From the NCBI RefSeq assembly GCF_004331465.1, contig NZ_SJKB01000019.1, positions 1 through 64,000 of the forward strand: 64,000 bases of DNA. Reading direction: 5' to 3'. Both the position numbers and the translations under genes were made by a program. Position 1 is the stretch's first letter; each line of letters begins with the position of its first letter. The stretch comes from Kribbella pittospori (lineage in GTDB: Bacteria; Actinomycetota; Actinomycetes; Propionibacteriales; Kribbellaceae). Positions 44,458 to 52,963 of this stretch are shown here, in pieces. A model generated the notes under the pieces. It made no database searches. It was not told the DNA's origin and saw nothing but the letters and a program-made list of their open reading frames with translations.

Positions 44458-45126
44458 GTGATTGGCCACGCGCTGGTTTCCGTTCCCAGGCCGGCCACCC
44501 GGAGGGGTTGGGACCTAGCGATCGCCGTGGGGTTCGCGGTGGGGTCGGCCTGCTTCTTCATCGGGCCGTTCCCTGGGTTCGTCCAGCTCGTGGGTGCCGC
44601 AGCCGACGGCGTGGTGTTCTTCGTCGGCTCCGTCTTCTTCACCCTCGCCGCCGCGATGGAGTTGCGGGAGGGAACCGTCCGGCGCGGGCATCGCTGGGGT
44701 CGTGACCCGTCCTGGTGGAGTGCCGCGGTCCAGTTCGTCGGCACTCTTCTGTTCAACCTCAGTACGTACTCCGCCTTGCAGGAAAGCCTGTCGACGCAGC
44801 AGGAGAACCGGCTGATCTGGACGCCCGATGTGTTCGGCTCTGCCTGCTTTCTCGTGTCCGGCGCGCTGGCCTACCGAGTCACGGCCGGACCGCGGCTCCT
44901 CCCGGCTCGGATGGATCGGGCGTGTACGACGGCCGCCGTGAATCTGCTCGGCTGCGTCCTGTTCGGAATCTCGGCGATCGCCTCGTTCGTCGTACCCTCA
45001 ACCGGTTCGATCCTCGACCTGGCCGTCGTGAACTGGTGCACCGCGCTCGGCGCCCTGTGCTTCTTCATCGGCGCGCTCCTGACCCTGCCCTCGTCGTCCG
45101 ACGCCCACTCGCCCGCGGCGACCTAG
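44458..45126 (+). CDS. Multi-pass membrane protein of unknown function
   Basis: 222 residues with about six membrane helices (first at 19-40, last at about 190-212). Features include A-C-F-F-I-G-P-F-P near residue 32, L-R-E-G after the second helix and C-F-F-I-G again near the C-terminus, giving an internal similarity of the halves. It may belong to the YrhK-like group; this is tentative. The start is GTG at 44458. A hairpin overlaps its stop codon. Confidence 0.75.
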   Translation: MIGHALVSVPRPATRRGWDLAIAVGFAVGSACFFIGPFPGFVQLVGAAADGVVFFVGSVFFTLAAAMELREGTVRRGHRWGRDPSWWSAAVQFVGTLLFNLSTYSALQESLSTQQENRLIWTPDVFGSACFLVSGALAYRVTAGPRLLPARMDRACTTAAVNLLGCVLFGISAIASFVVPSTGSILDLAVVNWCTALGALCFFIGALLTLPSSSDAHSPAAT

Positions 45127-45147
45127 TGCCCTCCGTCGGAGGGCACT
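45125..45147 (+). terminator. Hairpin overlapping stop of membrane protein gene
   Basis: A perfect palindrome, AGTGCCCTCCG and CGGAGGGCACT, with a one-base centre (so an effective loop of three to five bases). It begins at the end of the stop codon. No T-run follows. Confidence 0.7.
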
Positions 45148-45216
45148 GGGCTGTCACAGGTGGCGACGCTGTCCTGTCAGTAGTGAAGGATTCGACGACT
45201 GGTAGGGAGATATCGA

Positions 45217-45657
45217 ATGGCGGAGCAGAACGACTTCCCGGCACCGGAGCAGGGTCTGGTTGTCACCCACTTCCTGACCGTGCGCGATGTCCGGGTGTCG
45301 CGCGAGTTCTACGCGGACGTCTTCGGTGGCCGGGTGGTGATGGCCGAGAACCCGGCCGTCGTGAAGGTCGCCAACACGTGGATCATCATGAATCCCGGCG
45401 GGGGACCGACACCGGACAAGCCGGACGTCACGCTGACCCCTCCGGAGCCGGGCGATCCGGTCTCGGCGTTCCTCAATGTCCGGGTCGCCGACATCGGTGC
45501 GTTCTACGCCGCTGCCCGCGCCAAGGGGGCGTACTTCCTCACCGAACCCCAGGATCGCCAGAGCGAGTTGCGCTGCTACCTGCGTGACCCGGACGGGTAC
45601 CTCATCGAAATCGGCCAGACGACCGGCCTCCTCAAGGGCATCTCCGCCACACCTTGA
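45217..45657 (+). CDS. VOC family (glyoxalase/bleomycin-resistance-like) protein
   Basis: 146 residues, a single VOC unit of two beta-alpha-beta3 modules: L-T-V-R-D-V-x-x-S-R-E-F-Y near the N-terminus and Y-L-R-D-P-D-G-Y-L-I-E-I near the end, the E being a probable metal ligand. It may isomerise, cleave or only bind a small molecule. It is convergent with the TetR gene at 45677 (20 bases between stops). Confidence 0.88.
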   Translation: MAEQNDFPAPEQGLVVTHFLTVRDVRVSREFYADVFGGRVVMAENPAVVKVANTWIIMNPGGGPTPDKPDVTLTPPEPGDPVSAFLNVRVADIGAFYAAARAKGAYFLTEPQDRQSELRCYLRDPDGYLIEIGQTTGLLKGISATP

Positions 45658-45676
45658 GCGCTTGCAGCCTTGAGGA

Positions 45677-46246
45677 TCAGCCGGCCGGCTGGCGACTGCG
45701 ATAGGTGAGCAGGCCTTCGATTCCGCGCAGGAATGTCTCACCGATGGGTTTCGGATCGGTCAGGCAGCCGGCCGCCATGGCGCCGTCTCGCAGCATGACG
45801 AAGTGCCGGGCGGCCGGTTCTGGGTCGATCTTCCCGGTTCCGGAGAAGAGCTCGATCAGGGTTTCCAGAAACCACTGCCGGTGCTTGAGAACTGCCTGGT
45901 GGACCGGATGGCGCTGGTCGGGATACTCGGCGGCGGCGTTGAGGAACGCGCAGCCTCGGAAGCCGGTTCTTTGGATGTCATCGGCGATGGATCTGCCGAC
46001 GGCTCGAATGATGTCGTCGGAGTCGGCGCCTTCGGCCCGCGCGGTATCCACCCGCGTCCGGACTGCCTCGTCGGCTTGTGTCAGGTAGGCGACGATGAGG
46101 TCATCCTTGCTCGGGAAGTGCCTGTACAAGGTGGCGCGCGTCACCTGTGCGTCAGCGATGACGCGGTCGACTCCCACGGCATGCAGGCCCTCGGCGTAGA
46201 AGAGCTCAGTGGCAGTGCCGAGCAGTCGAGCCCGTGCTTCCGACAT
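45677..46246 (-). CDS. TetR-family repressor
   Basis: 189 residues. N-terminal HTH (V-D-R-V-I-A-D-A-Q-V-T-R-A-T-L-Y-R-H-F-P-S-K) followed by a helical ligand domain with G-C-A-F-L-N-A-A near residue 100, as in the YxaF/AcnR-like group. It is divergent from the DUF308 membrane protein; a perfect 16-bp inverted repeat lies between them, about 45 bases before this start, and is the likely operator pair. Confidence 0.9.
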   Translation of the reverse strand: MSEARARLLGTATELFYAEGLHAVGVDRVIADAQVTRATLYRHFPSKDDLIVAYLTQADEAVRTRVDTARAEGADSDDIIRAVGRSIADDIQRTGFRGCAFLNAAAEYPDQRHPVHQAVLKHRQWFLETLIELFSGTGKIDPEPAARHFVMLRDGAMAAGCLTDPKPIGETFLRGIEGLLTYRSRQPAG

Positions 46247-46289
46247 CCGTTTCCCGTCCGATCTCTTGAAGTGCTGTGCCGAGACTAGC

Positions 46290-46359
46290 AGACAGAACGA
46301 TCGGTCTTGACAACGATCGACAGTTGCTGTCAGTGTTCGCAGTACCGATCGTTCTGTCT
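46290..46359. promoter_or_regulatory. Operator pair: perfect 16-bp inverted repeat
   Basis: AGACAGAACGATCGGT at 46290-46305 and its exact complement ACCGATCGTTCTGTCT at 46344-46359, 38 bases apart, lie between the TetR and DUF308 genes. Each arm contains an imperfect dyad of its own (AGAACGA/TCGGTCT in the left arm), typical of TetR binding sites. One site may serve each divergent promoter. Confidence 0.7.
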
Positions 46360-46360
46360 A

Positions 46361-46406
46361 CACGGTCAGCACGGCACGGTCAGCACGGCACGGTCAGCAC
46401 GGCACG
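46361..46406. repeat. 14-bp tandem repeat
   Basis: Three perfect tandem copies of CACGGTCAGCACGG (46361-46374, 46375-46388, 46389-46402) plus four bases of a fourth, directly after the right operator arm and 105 bases before the DUF308 start, i.e. in its presumed leader. Confidence 0.85.
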
Positions 46407-46510
46407 TCGCGGGAGCATTCGCCCAGACGACAGCGCATCCGGTGCAGCGCGGTCCGTCCGTCGTCGGTCGGCTCGGCGAGTGCTGGTTCGTCCATCTCGA
46501 GAGGAATCTG

Positions 46511-47092
46511 GTGTCCACTTCATTCGAATCCATCGGCGCCACCGGCTCAGTGACTGATGCCGCCGGCAGCACCAAGACCCTGCGAACCCTGTACTACGTC
46601 CGCTTCGGATTCGCCCTCGTCTGGGCGATCCTGATGATGGCGGTCGACACGAAGATCAACCCGGGAACAGTCGTCCTGCTGCTGATCTACCCACTGTTCG
46701 ACGTCGCCGCGGCCGTCATCGACTTCCGCTCCTCGGGCTCCACCCGGCCGAAGGCTCCGCTCTACCTCAACATGGGCTTGAGTCTGCTCACCGCCGTCGG
46801 GTTGGCCGTCGCGGCCGCCTCCGGCATCCCGAGTGTGCTGCGGGTGTGGGGCGTCTGGGCGATCAGTGCGGGCATCGTCCAGTTGATCGTCGCGGTCCTG
46901 CGCTACCGACTCGGTGGCCAGTGGGCGATGATCCTCAGCGGCGGCATCTCCGTCCTCGCGGGCGGCAGTTTCATCGTGATGGCCGGCGGGCCGAACGCCT
47001 CACTGACCACCGTCGCCGGCTACGCGATCCTGGGTGGGATCTTCTTCCTGATCTCCGCGATCCGCCTGCATCGCCTTGCTCTGAAGGGCTGA
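46511..47092 (+). CDS. DUF308/HdeD-like membrane protein
   Basis: 193 residues with six membrane helices in three hairpins; the region G-I-S-V-L-A-G-G-S-F-I-V is typical of DUF308. Proteins of this family include acid-resistance HdeD, but the function in actinomycetes is unknown. The start is GTG at 46511 with GAGAGGA upstream; the frame extends to 46307 through the tandem repeat and operator, which is unlikely to be coding. Probably repressed by the divergent TetR. Confidence 0.85.
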   Translation: MSTSFESIGATGSVTDAAGSTKTLRTLYYVRFGFALVWAILMMAVDTKINPGTVVLLLIYPLFDVAAAVIDFRSSGSTRPKAPLYLNMGLSLLTAVGLAVAAASGIPSVLRVWGVWAISAGIVQLIVAVLRYRLGGQWAMILSGGISVLAGGSFIVMAGGPNASLTTVAGYAILGGIFFLISAIRLHRLALKG

Positions 47093-47100
47093 AGGCGCCG

Positions 47101-48294
47101 TTAGGCCAGTGGGACCTCTACCTCGGCGACTGTGCCGTGGGGGTCGGCGTCCCGCAACCGCATCCAGCCGCCGGCTGCTTCCACCCTGATTCGCCGCGAC
47201 GCGAGGCCGAGGTGTCCGTTCCTCAACCGGGCATCGAGGTCCACCCCGCCCAGCCCGCGGCCGTCGTCGATGACCTGCAGCCGGGCAACGGCCTCGGTGC
47301 GCGCGAGCTCGACGACGACCTTGCGGGCGGCGGCATGTTTCACCACGTTCGTGAGCAGTTCGCGAACCGTCACCAGCAACAGTTCGTCGACTGTGGTGCG
47401 CGTCGACTCGTCCCAGTCGTGCGTCACCACGTCGATGGAGAACCGGCCACGTGACCGAGTAGCGTCGGCGACGTCCTTCAGCACCGGCAACAGTCCGGCC
47501 GATTCCAGCGCGGCCGGATGAAGCTGCGACATCGTTGCCCGCAGCAACCGGGTCGTCTCCGCCAACGCGAATTCGACCCGTTCGAGACATTCGGCGTCAC
47601 CCGCTAGCGCCGGCTCGACGTCCTGCCGAGCCGCCAGCACGTACTGCAGAGCGCCGTCGTGAAGTGTCTCAGCCAGGTCCCGTTGTTCCCGCTGCTCGAT
47701 CTGAACCATCTCCTCCAGCAGATGGTTCCGTTCCTGCAGCAGTCGGGCGATCGTCAGAACGCGGGCGCGCTGCAATGCCGTCAACAGCACGCACGCAAGC
47801 CCGACGACGGCGAGCAGCAGGGCCCGGAGTACGACGTACGAGATCGGCTCCTCGTCGATCGGCCGGATCAGCAGCCCGGAGACGAGATAGGCAGCCACCG
47901 TGGGCGCCGTGGCGAGCGCACAGACCAGGGGACTGAGCTGCGTCGCTGCCATCAGCGGCACCACGAACAGCCCGTTCAGCAAGGTGTACGCCGTCCACGT
48001 CGTGTCTGCCGACTTGTCAGCGACCAGCGTCAGCCCGGCGAGGGTGAATACGTCGACCGCCAGGGCCAGCCAGGTGTACCGCAGTACGCCCGGCCCGCCG
48101 ATCCGCAGTACGACCGTGGAGGCCACACTCCAGAGCACGTAGCTCAGGACGATCGCCCAGCACAGCAGGAGGTGGGCGGACGGTGGTTGGGTCACCAGGA
48201 CCGCCACCAGGAACCCGGCGAGCAGTAATCGCAGCAGGGCTTGGATCCGCGCACCTTCGTGCGGCAGTCCGGCGACCTGCTCCGACGCGATCAT
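47101..48294 (-). CDS. NarL-type sensor histidine kinase
   Basis: 397 residues. Four to six membrane helices fill residues 20-180 without a large outside loop, so it may sense the membrane itself. The phosphorylated His is in E-T-L-H-D-G-A-L-Q (HisKA_3 type), and the ATP-binding part has E-L-L-T-N-V-V-K-H-A (N box), D-D-G-R-G-L (G1) and G-H-L-G-L-A-S (G2). The ATG overlaps the stop of the response regulator gene (ATGA). The pair is one operon, receiver gene first. Confidence 0.93.
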   Translation of the reverse strand: MIASEQVAGLPHEGARIQALLRLLLAGFLVAVLVTQPPSAHLLLCWAIVLSYVLWSVASTVVLRIGGPGVLRYTWLALAVDVFTLAGLTLVADKSADTTWTAYTLLNGLFVVPLMAATQLSPLVCALATAPTVAAYLVSGLLIRPIDEEPISYVVLRALLLAVVGLACVLLTALQRARVLTIARLLQERNHLLEEMVQIEQREQRDLAETLHDGALQYVLAARQDVEPALAGDAECLERVEFALAETTRLLRATMSQLHPAALESAGLLPVLKDVADATRSRGRFSIDVVTHDWDESTRTTVDELLLVTVRELLTNVVKHAAARKVVVELARTEAVARLQVIDDGRGLGGVDLDARLRNGHLGLASRRIRVEAAGGWMRLRDADPHGTVAEVEVPLA

Positions 48295-48956
48295 TCGAGC
48301 AGGCCTCGTCGCATTCCTTCGGCGACGGCAGCGGCCCGATCCGAGACCCCCAGCTTCTGGTACAGGCGTTGGGCGTGCGTCTTGACCGTGCTCACGCCCA
48401 GGTACAACTCGGCCGCGAGTTCGGGGATCGAGAGGCCGCGGGCAAACCCGGTCAGCACCTGCTGTTCGCGTTCGCTGAGCACAGGACCAGCAGAGGCCGC
48501 ACGCAGCCTGATCTGATCGGCCAGCCCCGCGGCCAGTTCCGGCGGGACCACAGTCTCGCCCTGGCTCACCCGCCGGACCGCATCGACGATCTCCGAACGG
48601 CGAGCCTCTTTGGACAGATAGCCCTGAGCACCTTCCTCCAGGGCCCGGAAGACGATCGCGCTGTCGGTCACGGCCGACAGGATCAGCGCCTTGGTGGGCA
48701 GTTCTTGCCGGACCATCGCATGGACGACGTCAAGTCCGGTCAGGTCAGGCATCTGGTAGTCGAGAACGGCCACGTCCGGACGCTCGCCGACGATCACCTC
48801 GAGGCCTTCCCGGCCAGTGGAAGCCTCACCCACCACCTCGAGGTAGCCGCTTTCGCGCAGGCCCCGGATCAGCCCGTCCCGGAAGAACGGATGGTCGTCC
48901 ACCACCACGACGCGTGCCGACTCCCGCGTGCTGGTACTCCGCCCGCTCCCCACCAT
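48291..48956 (-). CDS. NarL/FixJ-family response regulator
   Basis: 221 residues. Receiver domain with acidic pocket V-V-D-D-H near residue 20 and phospho-acceptor Asp in A-V-L-D-Y-Q-M-P-D near 60; LuxR HTH at about 155-215 (L-S-E-R-E-Q-Q-V-L and V-S-T-V-K-T-H-A-Q-R). ATG 48956 is chosen (GGGAG six bases upstream); frame continues to 49013. It is cognate to the overlapping kinase gene. Confidence 0.93.
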   Translation of the reverse strand: MVGSGRSTSTRESARVVVVDDHPFFRDGLIRGLRESGYLEVVGEASTGREGLEVIVGERPDVAVLDYQMPDLTGLDVVHAMVRQELPTKALILSAVTDSAIVFRALEEGAQGYLSKEARRSEIVDAVRRVSQGETVVPPELAAGLADQIRLRAASAGPVLSEREQQVLTGFARGLSIPELAAELYLGVSTVKTHAQRLYQKLGVSDRAAAVAEGMRRGLLE

Positions 48957-49190
48957 GTCCGCTCCCAAGCCCCACCTCCGGCGTACGGAGGCCATCTCCA
49001 GCATGCCGGTCACTTATCGCACTGGTCCAGAGCGCGACTCTGATCGGCGCCAGCCCGGTCAGCCGATTGGAGGACAGCGTGATCAGCCGGTGCGGGGGCT
49101 GTTCGGCGGATGGGATCGACGCGGCGAGCGAGCGAACCTGCTGTGTGTGAGGCCGAGACCAGCTCGGCCACTGGGAACGGAGGGGTTCCG

Positions 49191-49370
49191 ATGAATCGCA
49201 AGAACAGGGATGGCCGCACTGGTCACGCGCAGTGGTTGGTCGCCGAGGACACCGTGACGTACGTCGATCTCCGCCCGCGGACCGACCAGCTGACGATGGC
49301 CGCCAACCGCGACCCAGCACCGGCGCGGCAGAAGCCCGCGAACGCCACCATCACCTGGCCTGCCGTCTGA
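49191..49370 (+). CDS. Possible small hypothetical protein
   Basis: 59 residues from an ATG with GGAGGGG seven bases before it. The sequence is hydrophilic (R-K-N-R-D-G-R-T-G-H start) with no motif, signal peptide or helix. The ribosome site is the main support. Confidence 0.4.
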   Translation: MNRKNRDGRTGHAQWLVAEDTVTYVDLRPRTDQLTMAANRDPAPARQKPANATITWPAV

Positions 49371-49435
49371 CCGGTGGCGGGCATGAGCGGTGTATCCGGA
49401 AGCGGTACGTCCGGAACGGGGCCTAGCATCTGGCC

Positions 49436-50374
49436 ATGGAGCAGGAGTTCAGCGGCACGATCATCGAGTGGCGGGGTCCGGCGCCGTACTACTTCGTCCC
49501 CGTCCCTGAGCAGGAATCTGCCGCGCTGCGCGCGGCGGGCTCGGCCGCCAGCTACGGCTGGGGGACGCTGCCGATCCGAGCTCGGATCGGCAGCGCCGAG
49601 TGGAAGACGTCGCTGATGCCGAAGGACGGGGGCTACCTCCTCCCGCTGAGGGACGCCGTACGCAAGCCTGCAGGACTGAACGCAGGCGACGCGGTGGACG
49701 TTCGGCTCACGTTCGACGCGCCGCCCCGTCAGCAGAAGCGTCCGGCCAAGCGGGTGCACGTTCCTCGCCCGACGGGCTCGCGGGAGCCGGTCGGCGCCGA
49801 GCGGCTCACGATCGTTCGGGCCAACCAAGCGACGTGGGAGGACCTGCAGGCAGTCTTCGGTACGACCGGCGACCCCGCACGGTGCTGGTGCCAGCGGTTC
49901 CGCATGCTGCCCAAGGAATCCTGGGCATCTGAGGGTCCCGAGGAGCTCGCCGCTCGGCTCCGAGACCAGACCGCCTGCGGAAACCGCAAGGCGCGGGCGA
50001 CGAGCGGCCTTGTCGCGTATCTCGACGGCGAGCCTGTCGGCTGGTGCGCCGTCGCACCGCGGGCCGACCACCCGAGGCTGCTCCGCGACTTCCGCGTCCC
50101 CTGGCTGGGTCGTAACGAGGACAAGGCCGACACGACCGTCTGGGCCGTGACCTGCTTCGTCATCCGTGTCGGCTACCGGCGCCGGGGAATCAGCCGCGCA
50201 CTCGCCCGCGCCACCGTCGACTTCGCCCGTGAAGGCGGCGCCCGCGCTGTAGAGGGTTATCCGGACTTCGTGGACGGCGGATCGGTCGGCACTCTCGCGA
50301 TGTTCGCCGATGCCGGGTACGCCGAGGTGAGCCGGCCGGGCAACCGTCGCGCCGTCATGCGCATCGACTTCTAG
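49436..50374 (+). CDS. DUF1905-GNAT acetyltransferase fusion
   Basis: 312 residues. Residues 1-100 are a DUF1905 beta domain (F-S-G-T-I-I-E-W-R-G and W-K-T-S-L-M-P-K-D-G-G-Y-L-L-P). A short linker leads to a GNAT domain (about 120-312) with acetyl-CoA binding motif V-G-Y-R-R-R-G-I-S and a W-C-A-V-A-P strand. DUF1905 may bind a substrate or be a sensor; the acetyl acceptor is unknown. GNATs of this Cys/Trp-rich type (R-C-W-C-Q-R-F) occur in actinobacterial resistance-like loci. Single gene. Confidence 0.9.
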   Translation: MEQEFSGTIIEWRGPAPYYFVPVPEQESAALRAAGSAASYGWGTLPIRARIGSAEWKTSLMPKDGGYLLPLRDAVRKPAGLNAGDAVDVRLTFDAPPRQQKRPAKRVHVPRPTGSREPVGAERLTIVRANQATWEDLQAVFGTTGDPARCWCQRFRMLPKESWASEGPEELAARLRDQTACGNRKARATSGLVAYLDGEPVGWCAVAPRADHPRLLRDFRVPWLGRNEDKADTTVWAVTCFVIRVGYRRRGISRALARATVDFAREGGARAVEGYPDFVDGGSVGTLAMFADAGYAEVSRPGNRRAVMRIDF

Positions 50375-50385
50375 GGCATTGACGC

Positions 50386-50401
50386 ATGCCGATATAGGCA
50401 T
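50386..50401. promoter_or_regulatory. Palindrome upstream of ArsR/SmtB-like gene
   Basis: ATGCC-GATATA-GGCAT, a dyad ending 11 bases before the ATG of the HTH gene at 50413, in an AT-rich patch unlike its surroundings. This is the expected place for an autorepressor site. Confidence 0.55.
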
Positions 50402-50412
50402 ATGATGGGGTC

Positions 50413-50775
50413 ATGGCACGAGCGGCAACGACCTCGGACGCGTTCAACGCGATCGCCGAACCGCGGCGGCGGGAGATCCTGGTGCTGCTGCGGAGCAGCG
50501 AGCGGCCGGTGACCGACCTGGCGCGGGACCTGGGGATGACCCAGCCACAGGCGTCCAAGCACCTGCGCGTTCTCCGGGAGGTCGGGCTGGTGCGGGTCCG
50601 CGGGGAGGGCAAGCAGCGGCTGTACGGCCTGGACGCCCGCGGGCTGCGGCCGGTCCACGAGTGGGTGGGCGGCTTCGAGCGGTTCTGGAGCGAGAGCTTC
50701 GACCGGCTGGACGAGTACGTGCAGGAGTTGAAGCAGACAAAGCAGGAAGGACCATACGATGACGACGATCAGTAG
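50413..50775 (+). CDS. ArsR-family HTH regulator
   Basis: 120 residues: winged HTH (L-A-R-D-L-G-M-T-Q-P-Q-A-S-K-H-L-R-V-L) without the Cys metal sites of arsenic or zinc sensors, so of the SRPBCC-associated type. The 3' end overlaps the next gene by 17 bases. In actinobacteria this type of ArsR is often cotranscribed with an AHA1-like SRPBCC gene, as here. Confidence 0.92.
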   Translation: MARAATTSDAFNAIAEPRRREILVLLRSSERPVTDLARDLGMTQPQASKHLRVLREVGLVRVRGEGKQRLYGLDARGLRPVHEWVGGFERFWSESFDRLDEYVQELKQTKQEGPYDDDDQ

Positions 50776-51265
50776 CGGCGGCGAGCCTGCGCACGCGACC
50801 GCGGACCGCGAGGTCGTGATCTCCCGGGTGATCGGCGCCCCGCGGGAGTTGGTGTTCGCGGCGTTCACCGAAGTACGGCACCTGTCGAGGTGGTGGGGAC
50901 CGGACGGGTTCACCACCGCCACGCGGGCGTTCCAGTTCCGCGTCGGCGGGGAGTGGGACTTCGTGATGCGCGGGCCGGACGGGACCGACTATCCGGAGTG
51001 GATCACCTGGCGGGAGATCGTCCCGCCGGAGCGGATCGCGTTGCTTCACGGCGAGTCTCGCGACGACCCGAACGCCTTCGAGTCGGTCCTGACCTTCGAG
51101 CCGGCCGGCGAGCAGACCCGGATCGTCATGCACACGGTGTTCCCCACCAAGGAAGTCCGCGACGAGGCGGTGGAGAAGTACCACGCGATCGAGGGCGGCG
51201 AGCAGACGCTGCACAACCTGGCGGCGTACGTCGCCGAACTCGCGTCGAAGGGAATGGAGAGCTGA
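50759..51265 (+). CDS. SRPBCC (AHA1/ActA-like) protein
   Basis: 168 residues with the START/Bet v 1-like helix-grip fold: V-I-S-R-V-I-G-A-P-R-E-L-V-F at the N-terminus and R-W-W-G-P-D-G-F in the family's W-W-G-P motif. Such proteins bind hydrophobic ligands. It overlaps both its upstream ArsR gene (17 bases) and the following gene (TGATG), so the three are one operon. Confidence 0.92.
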   Translation: MTTISSGGEPAHATADREVVISRVIGAPRELVFAAFTEVRHLSRWWGPDGFTTATRAFQFRVGGEWDFVMRGPDGTDYPEWITWREIVPPERIALLHGESRDDPNAFESVLTFEPAGEQTRIVMHTVFPTKEVRDEAVEKYHAIEGGEQTLHNLAAYVAELASKGMES

Positions 51266-51930
51266 TGGCAGGAAAGGTGTTCTTCAGTGTGACGATGTCA
51301 CTGGACGGCTTCACGGCGCCCGACGCCGTGTCGGTCGAGGACGTGTTCTCGCCCGGAGGGCAGGACGACCCGAGGGTCCAGCGCTGGATGGCGAAGTGGT
51401 CGGAGCTGCAGGCCTGGCTGTTCCCGCAGCGGTTCTTCCGGGAGAACCTGAAGCTCGGTGAGGGCGGCGAGGAAGGGCTCGACAACGACATCGCGCGGGC
51501 GACGTACGAGCGCACCGGCGCGAGCGTCATGGGCAAGCGGATGTTCGACGGCGGCGAGCTGGCCTGGCCGGAGGACGCGCCGTTCCACACCCCGGTGTAC
51601 GTCGTCACCCACACCAAGCGCGACCCGTGGGAGCGGCCGGGCGGCACCACCTTCCGCTTCGTCAACGACGGCATCGAGAACGCGCTGCTCCAGGCCCGCG
51701 AGGCCGCGGGGGACCGCGACGTTCGCATCGCCGGCGGCGCCGAGACCATCCAGCAGTACCTGAACAGCGGTCTGATCGACGAGTTCTCGATCACGCTCTC
51801 GCCCGTGCTGTTCGGCACCGGCATCCGCCTGTTCGACCGCGTGGACGCCGAACGCATCTTGCTGGACCAGGCCCGCTCGGACGCATCCTCCCGGGTGACC
51901 CACCTGACCTACACCGTCGGGAAACGCTAG
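51265..51930 (+). CDS. Dihydrofolate-reductase-like (RibD C-terminal) protein
   Basis: 221 residues of the RibD_C/DHFR-like fold: V-T-M-S-L-D-G-F-T-A near the start, V-M-G-K-R-M-F-D-G in the middle, and I-A-G-G-A-E-T-I near residue 155 (nucleotide-binding G-G). It probably uses NADPH; the substrate is not known. Last gene of the ArsR/SRPBCC operon. Its stop overlaps that of the convergent gene at 51927. Confidence 0.9.
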   Translation: MAGKVFFSVTMSLDGFTAPDAVSVEDVFSPGGQDDPRVQRWMAKWSELQAWLFPQRFFRENLKLGEGGEEGLDNDIARATYERTGASVMGKRMFDGGELAWPEDAPFHTPVYVVTHTKRDPWERPGGTTFRFVNDGIENALLQAREAAGDRDVRIAGGAETIQQYLNSGLIDEFSITLSPVLFGTGIRLFDRVDAERILLDQARSDASSRVTHLTYTVGKR

Positions 51931-52721
51931 CTACTGCCAGAGCCGGAGTTCTGGAGCAGGTCGCCGTACTCGGGGTTCTTCTCGATGTAGCTGCCCACGA
52001 TCGGGCAGAAGTTCGAAACGGCCACCATCTTGGTGCGGATGTCGTCGAGCGCGTGACGGATCAGCATCGCACCGAGACCTTGTCCGCGGTGGGACTCGGC
52101 AATCCACGTGTGGGTGATCGTCAGCTTGGTGCCGATCACGTGATAGACCAGCATGCCGACCCGCTCGTTGCCGCTGGTGATTTCGTAGTACTCGTCCTCG
52201 GGGTGATCGAGGATCGCGATCATCTGGTCGTCGTGGTCTGCCGGGGTGGTCATGTGTGCGCTCCTGTGGAGGTTTCGAGGACAAGCCGCCGGGGAGACGT
52301 CGTCGACCTCGAGTGTCGCTGTGAGGGGTGCCGAGAAGCGGTCGGTTCCGTCCAGGCCGGGGCGGGCCAGGCAGCGCCAGGTCAGTTGCCGGCCGGCGCT
52401 GTCGGTGAACCACAAGCGAATGTGCCAGTCACCGTCGACGCACATCGCGGGTGCCGGGGTGCCTTCGATCCAGATCTGAACGCTTGCTGGAAGGGCATCG
52501 AGGGGGAGGGGGTGCGTCGTCAGCGGGAGGACCGAGTCCGCGGCGGGATCGCGGCCTTCCCAGTTGGCCAGCATCACCTCGAGATCGAGGATCCGGGCGG
52601 TCACGCTGACAGCGCTTCGTCCCTTGTGCTGACTGGTTGCCCGCCCGGTGACGTTTCCGACTCTGAGCTCACCGCCGGTGAGCCGGTAGCTGCCCGGCAG
52701 GTGTTTGGAGTTGTCACTCAT
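51927..52721 (-). CDS. Two-part protein ending in a COG2388-type GNAT domain
   Basis: 264 residues. Residues 1-156 form an unrecognised beta-rich domain (I-L-D-L-E-V-M-L-A-N-W-E-G and W-H-I-R-L-W-F-T-D). Residues 157-264 form a small GNAT of the YjdJ/COG2388 kind (T-W-I-A-E-S-H-R-G-Q-G-L-G and N-F-C-P-I-V-G-S-Y). An internal ATG at 52253 has AGGAG eight bases before it, so the GNAT part could also be made alone (51927-52253). A 16-bp palindromic motif shared with three other local promoters lies 28 bases before the start. Confidence 0.75.
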   Translation of the reverse strand: MSDNSKHLPGSYRLTGGELRVGNVTGRATSQHKGRSAVSVTARILDLEVMLANWEGRDPAADSVLPLTTHPLPLDALPASVQIWIEGTPAPAMCVDGDWHIRLWFTDSAGRQLTWRCLARPGLDGTDRFSAPLTATLEVDDVSPAACPRNLHRSAHMTTPADHDDQMIAILDHPEDEYYEITSGNERVGMLVYHVIGTKLTITHTWIAESHRGQGLGAMLIRHALDDIRTKMVAVSNFCPIVGSYIEKNPEYGDLLQNSGSGSS

Positions 52722-52748
52722 CGTTTCGTGCCTGTCTGCTGCTCTTCG

Positions 52749-52764
52749 TGGACCACATAGTCCA
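52749..52764. promoter_or_regulatory. Shared 16-bp palindromic motif, copy 1
   Basis: TGGACCACATAGTCCA, a dyad with TGGAC/GTCCA arms, upstream of the minus-strand GNAT gene. Similar sequences are at 52861, 54919 and 55006. Confidence 0.6.
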
Positions 52765-52860
52765 TTCGTGCGTTAGGCTACACGGCTGCCTTCTTGGGTC
52801 AGACGGTCGGGTGGCCAGACCGTCTAGGGCAGCTCTGAGCTTCTTTGACAGGCGTAGCAG

Positions 52861-52876
52861 TGGACTGTATGGTCCT
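52861..52876. promoter_or_regulatory. Shared 16-bp palindromic motif, copy 2
   Basis: TGGACTGTATGGTCCT, 88 bases before the double-GNAT start. Arms GGAC/GTCC match copy 1. Confidence 0.55.
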
Positions 52877-52963
52877 CATCGGCATGTGAGGCGCGCCGGC
52901 GGTTGTACTGCGCGGGCGCATGGGCAAGTGGCATCGCAACGAGAACGCTGGAGGAGCCGAACG

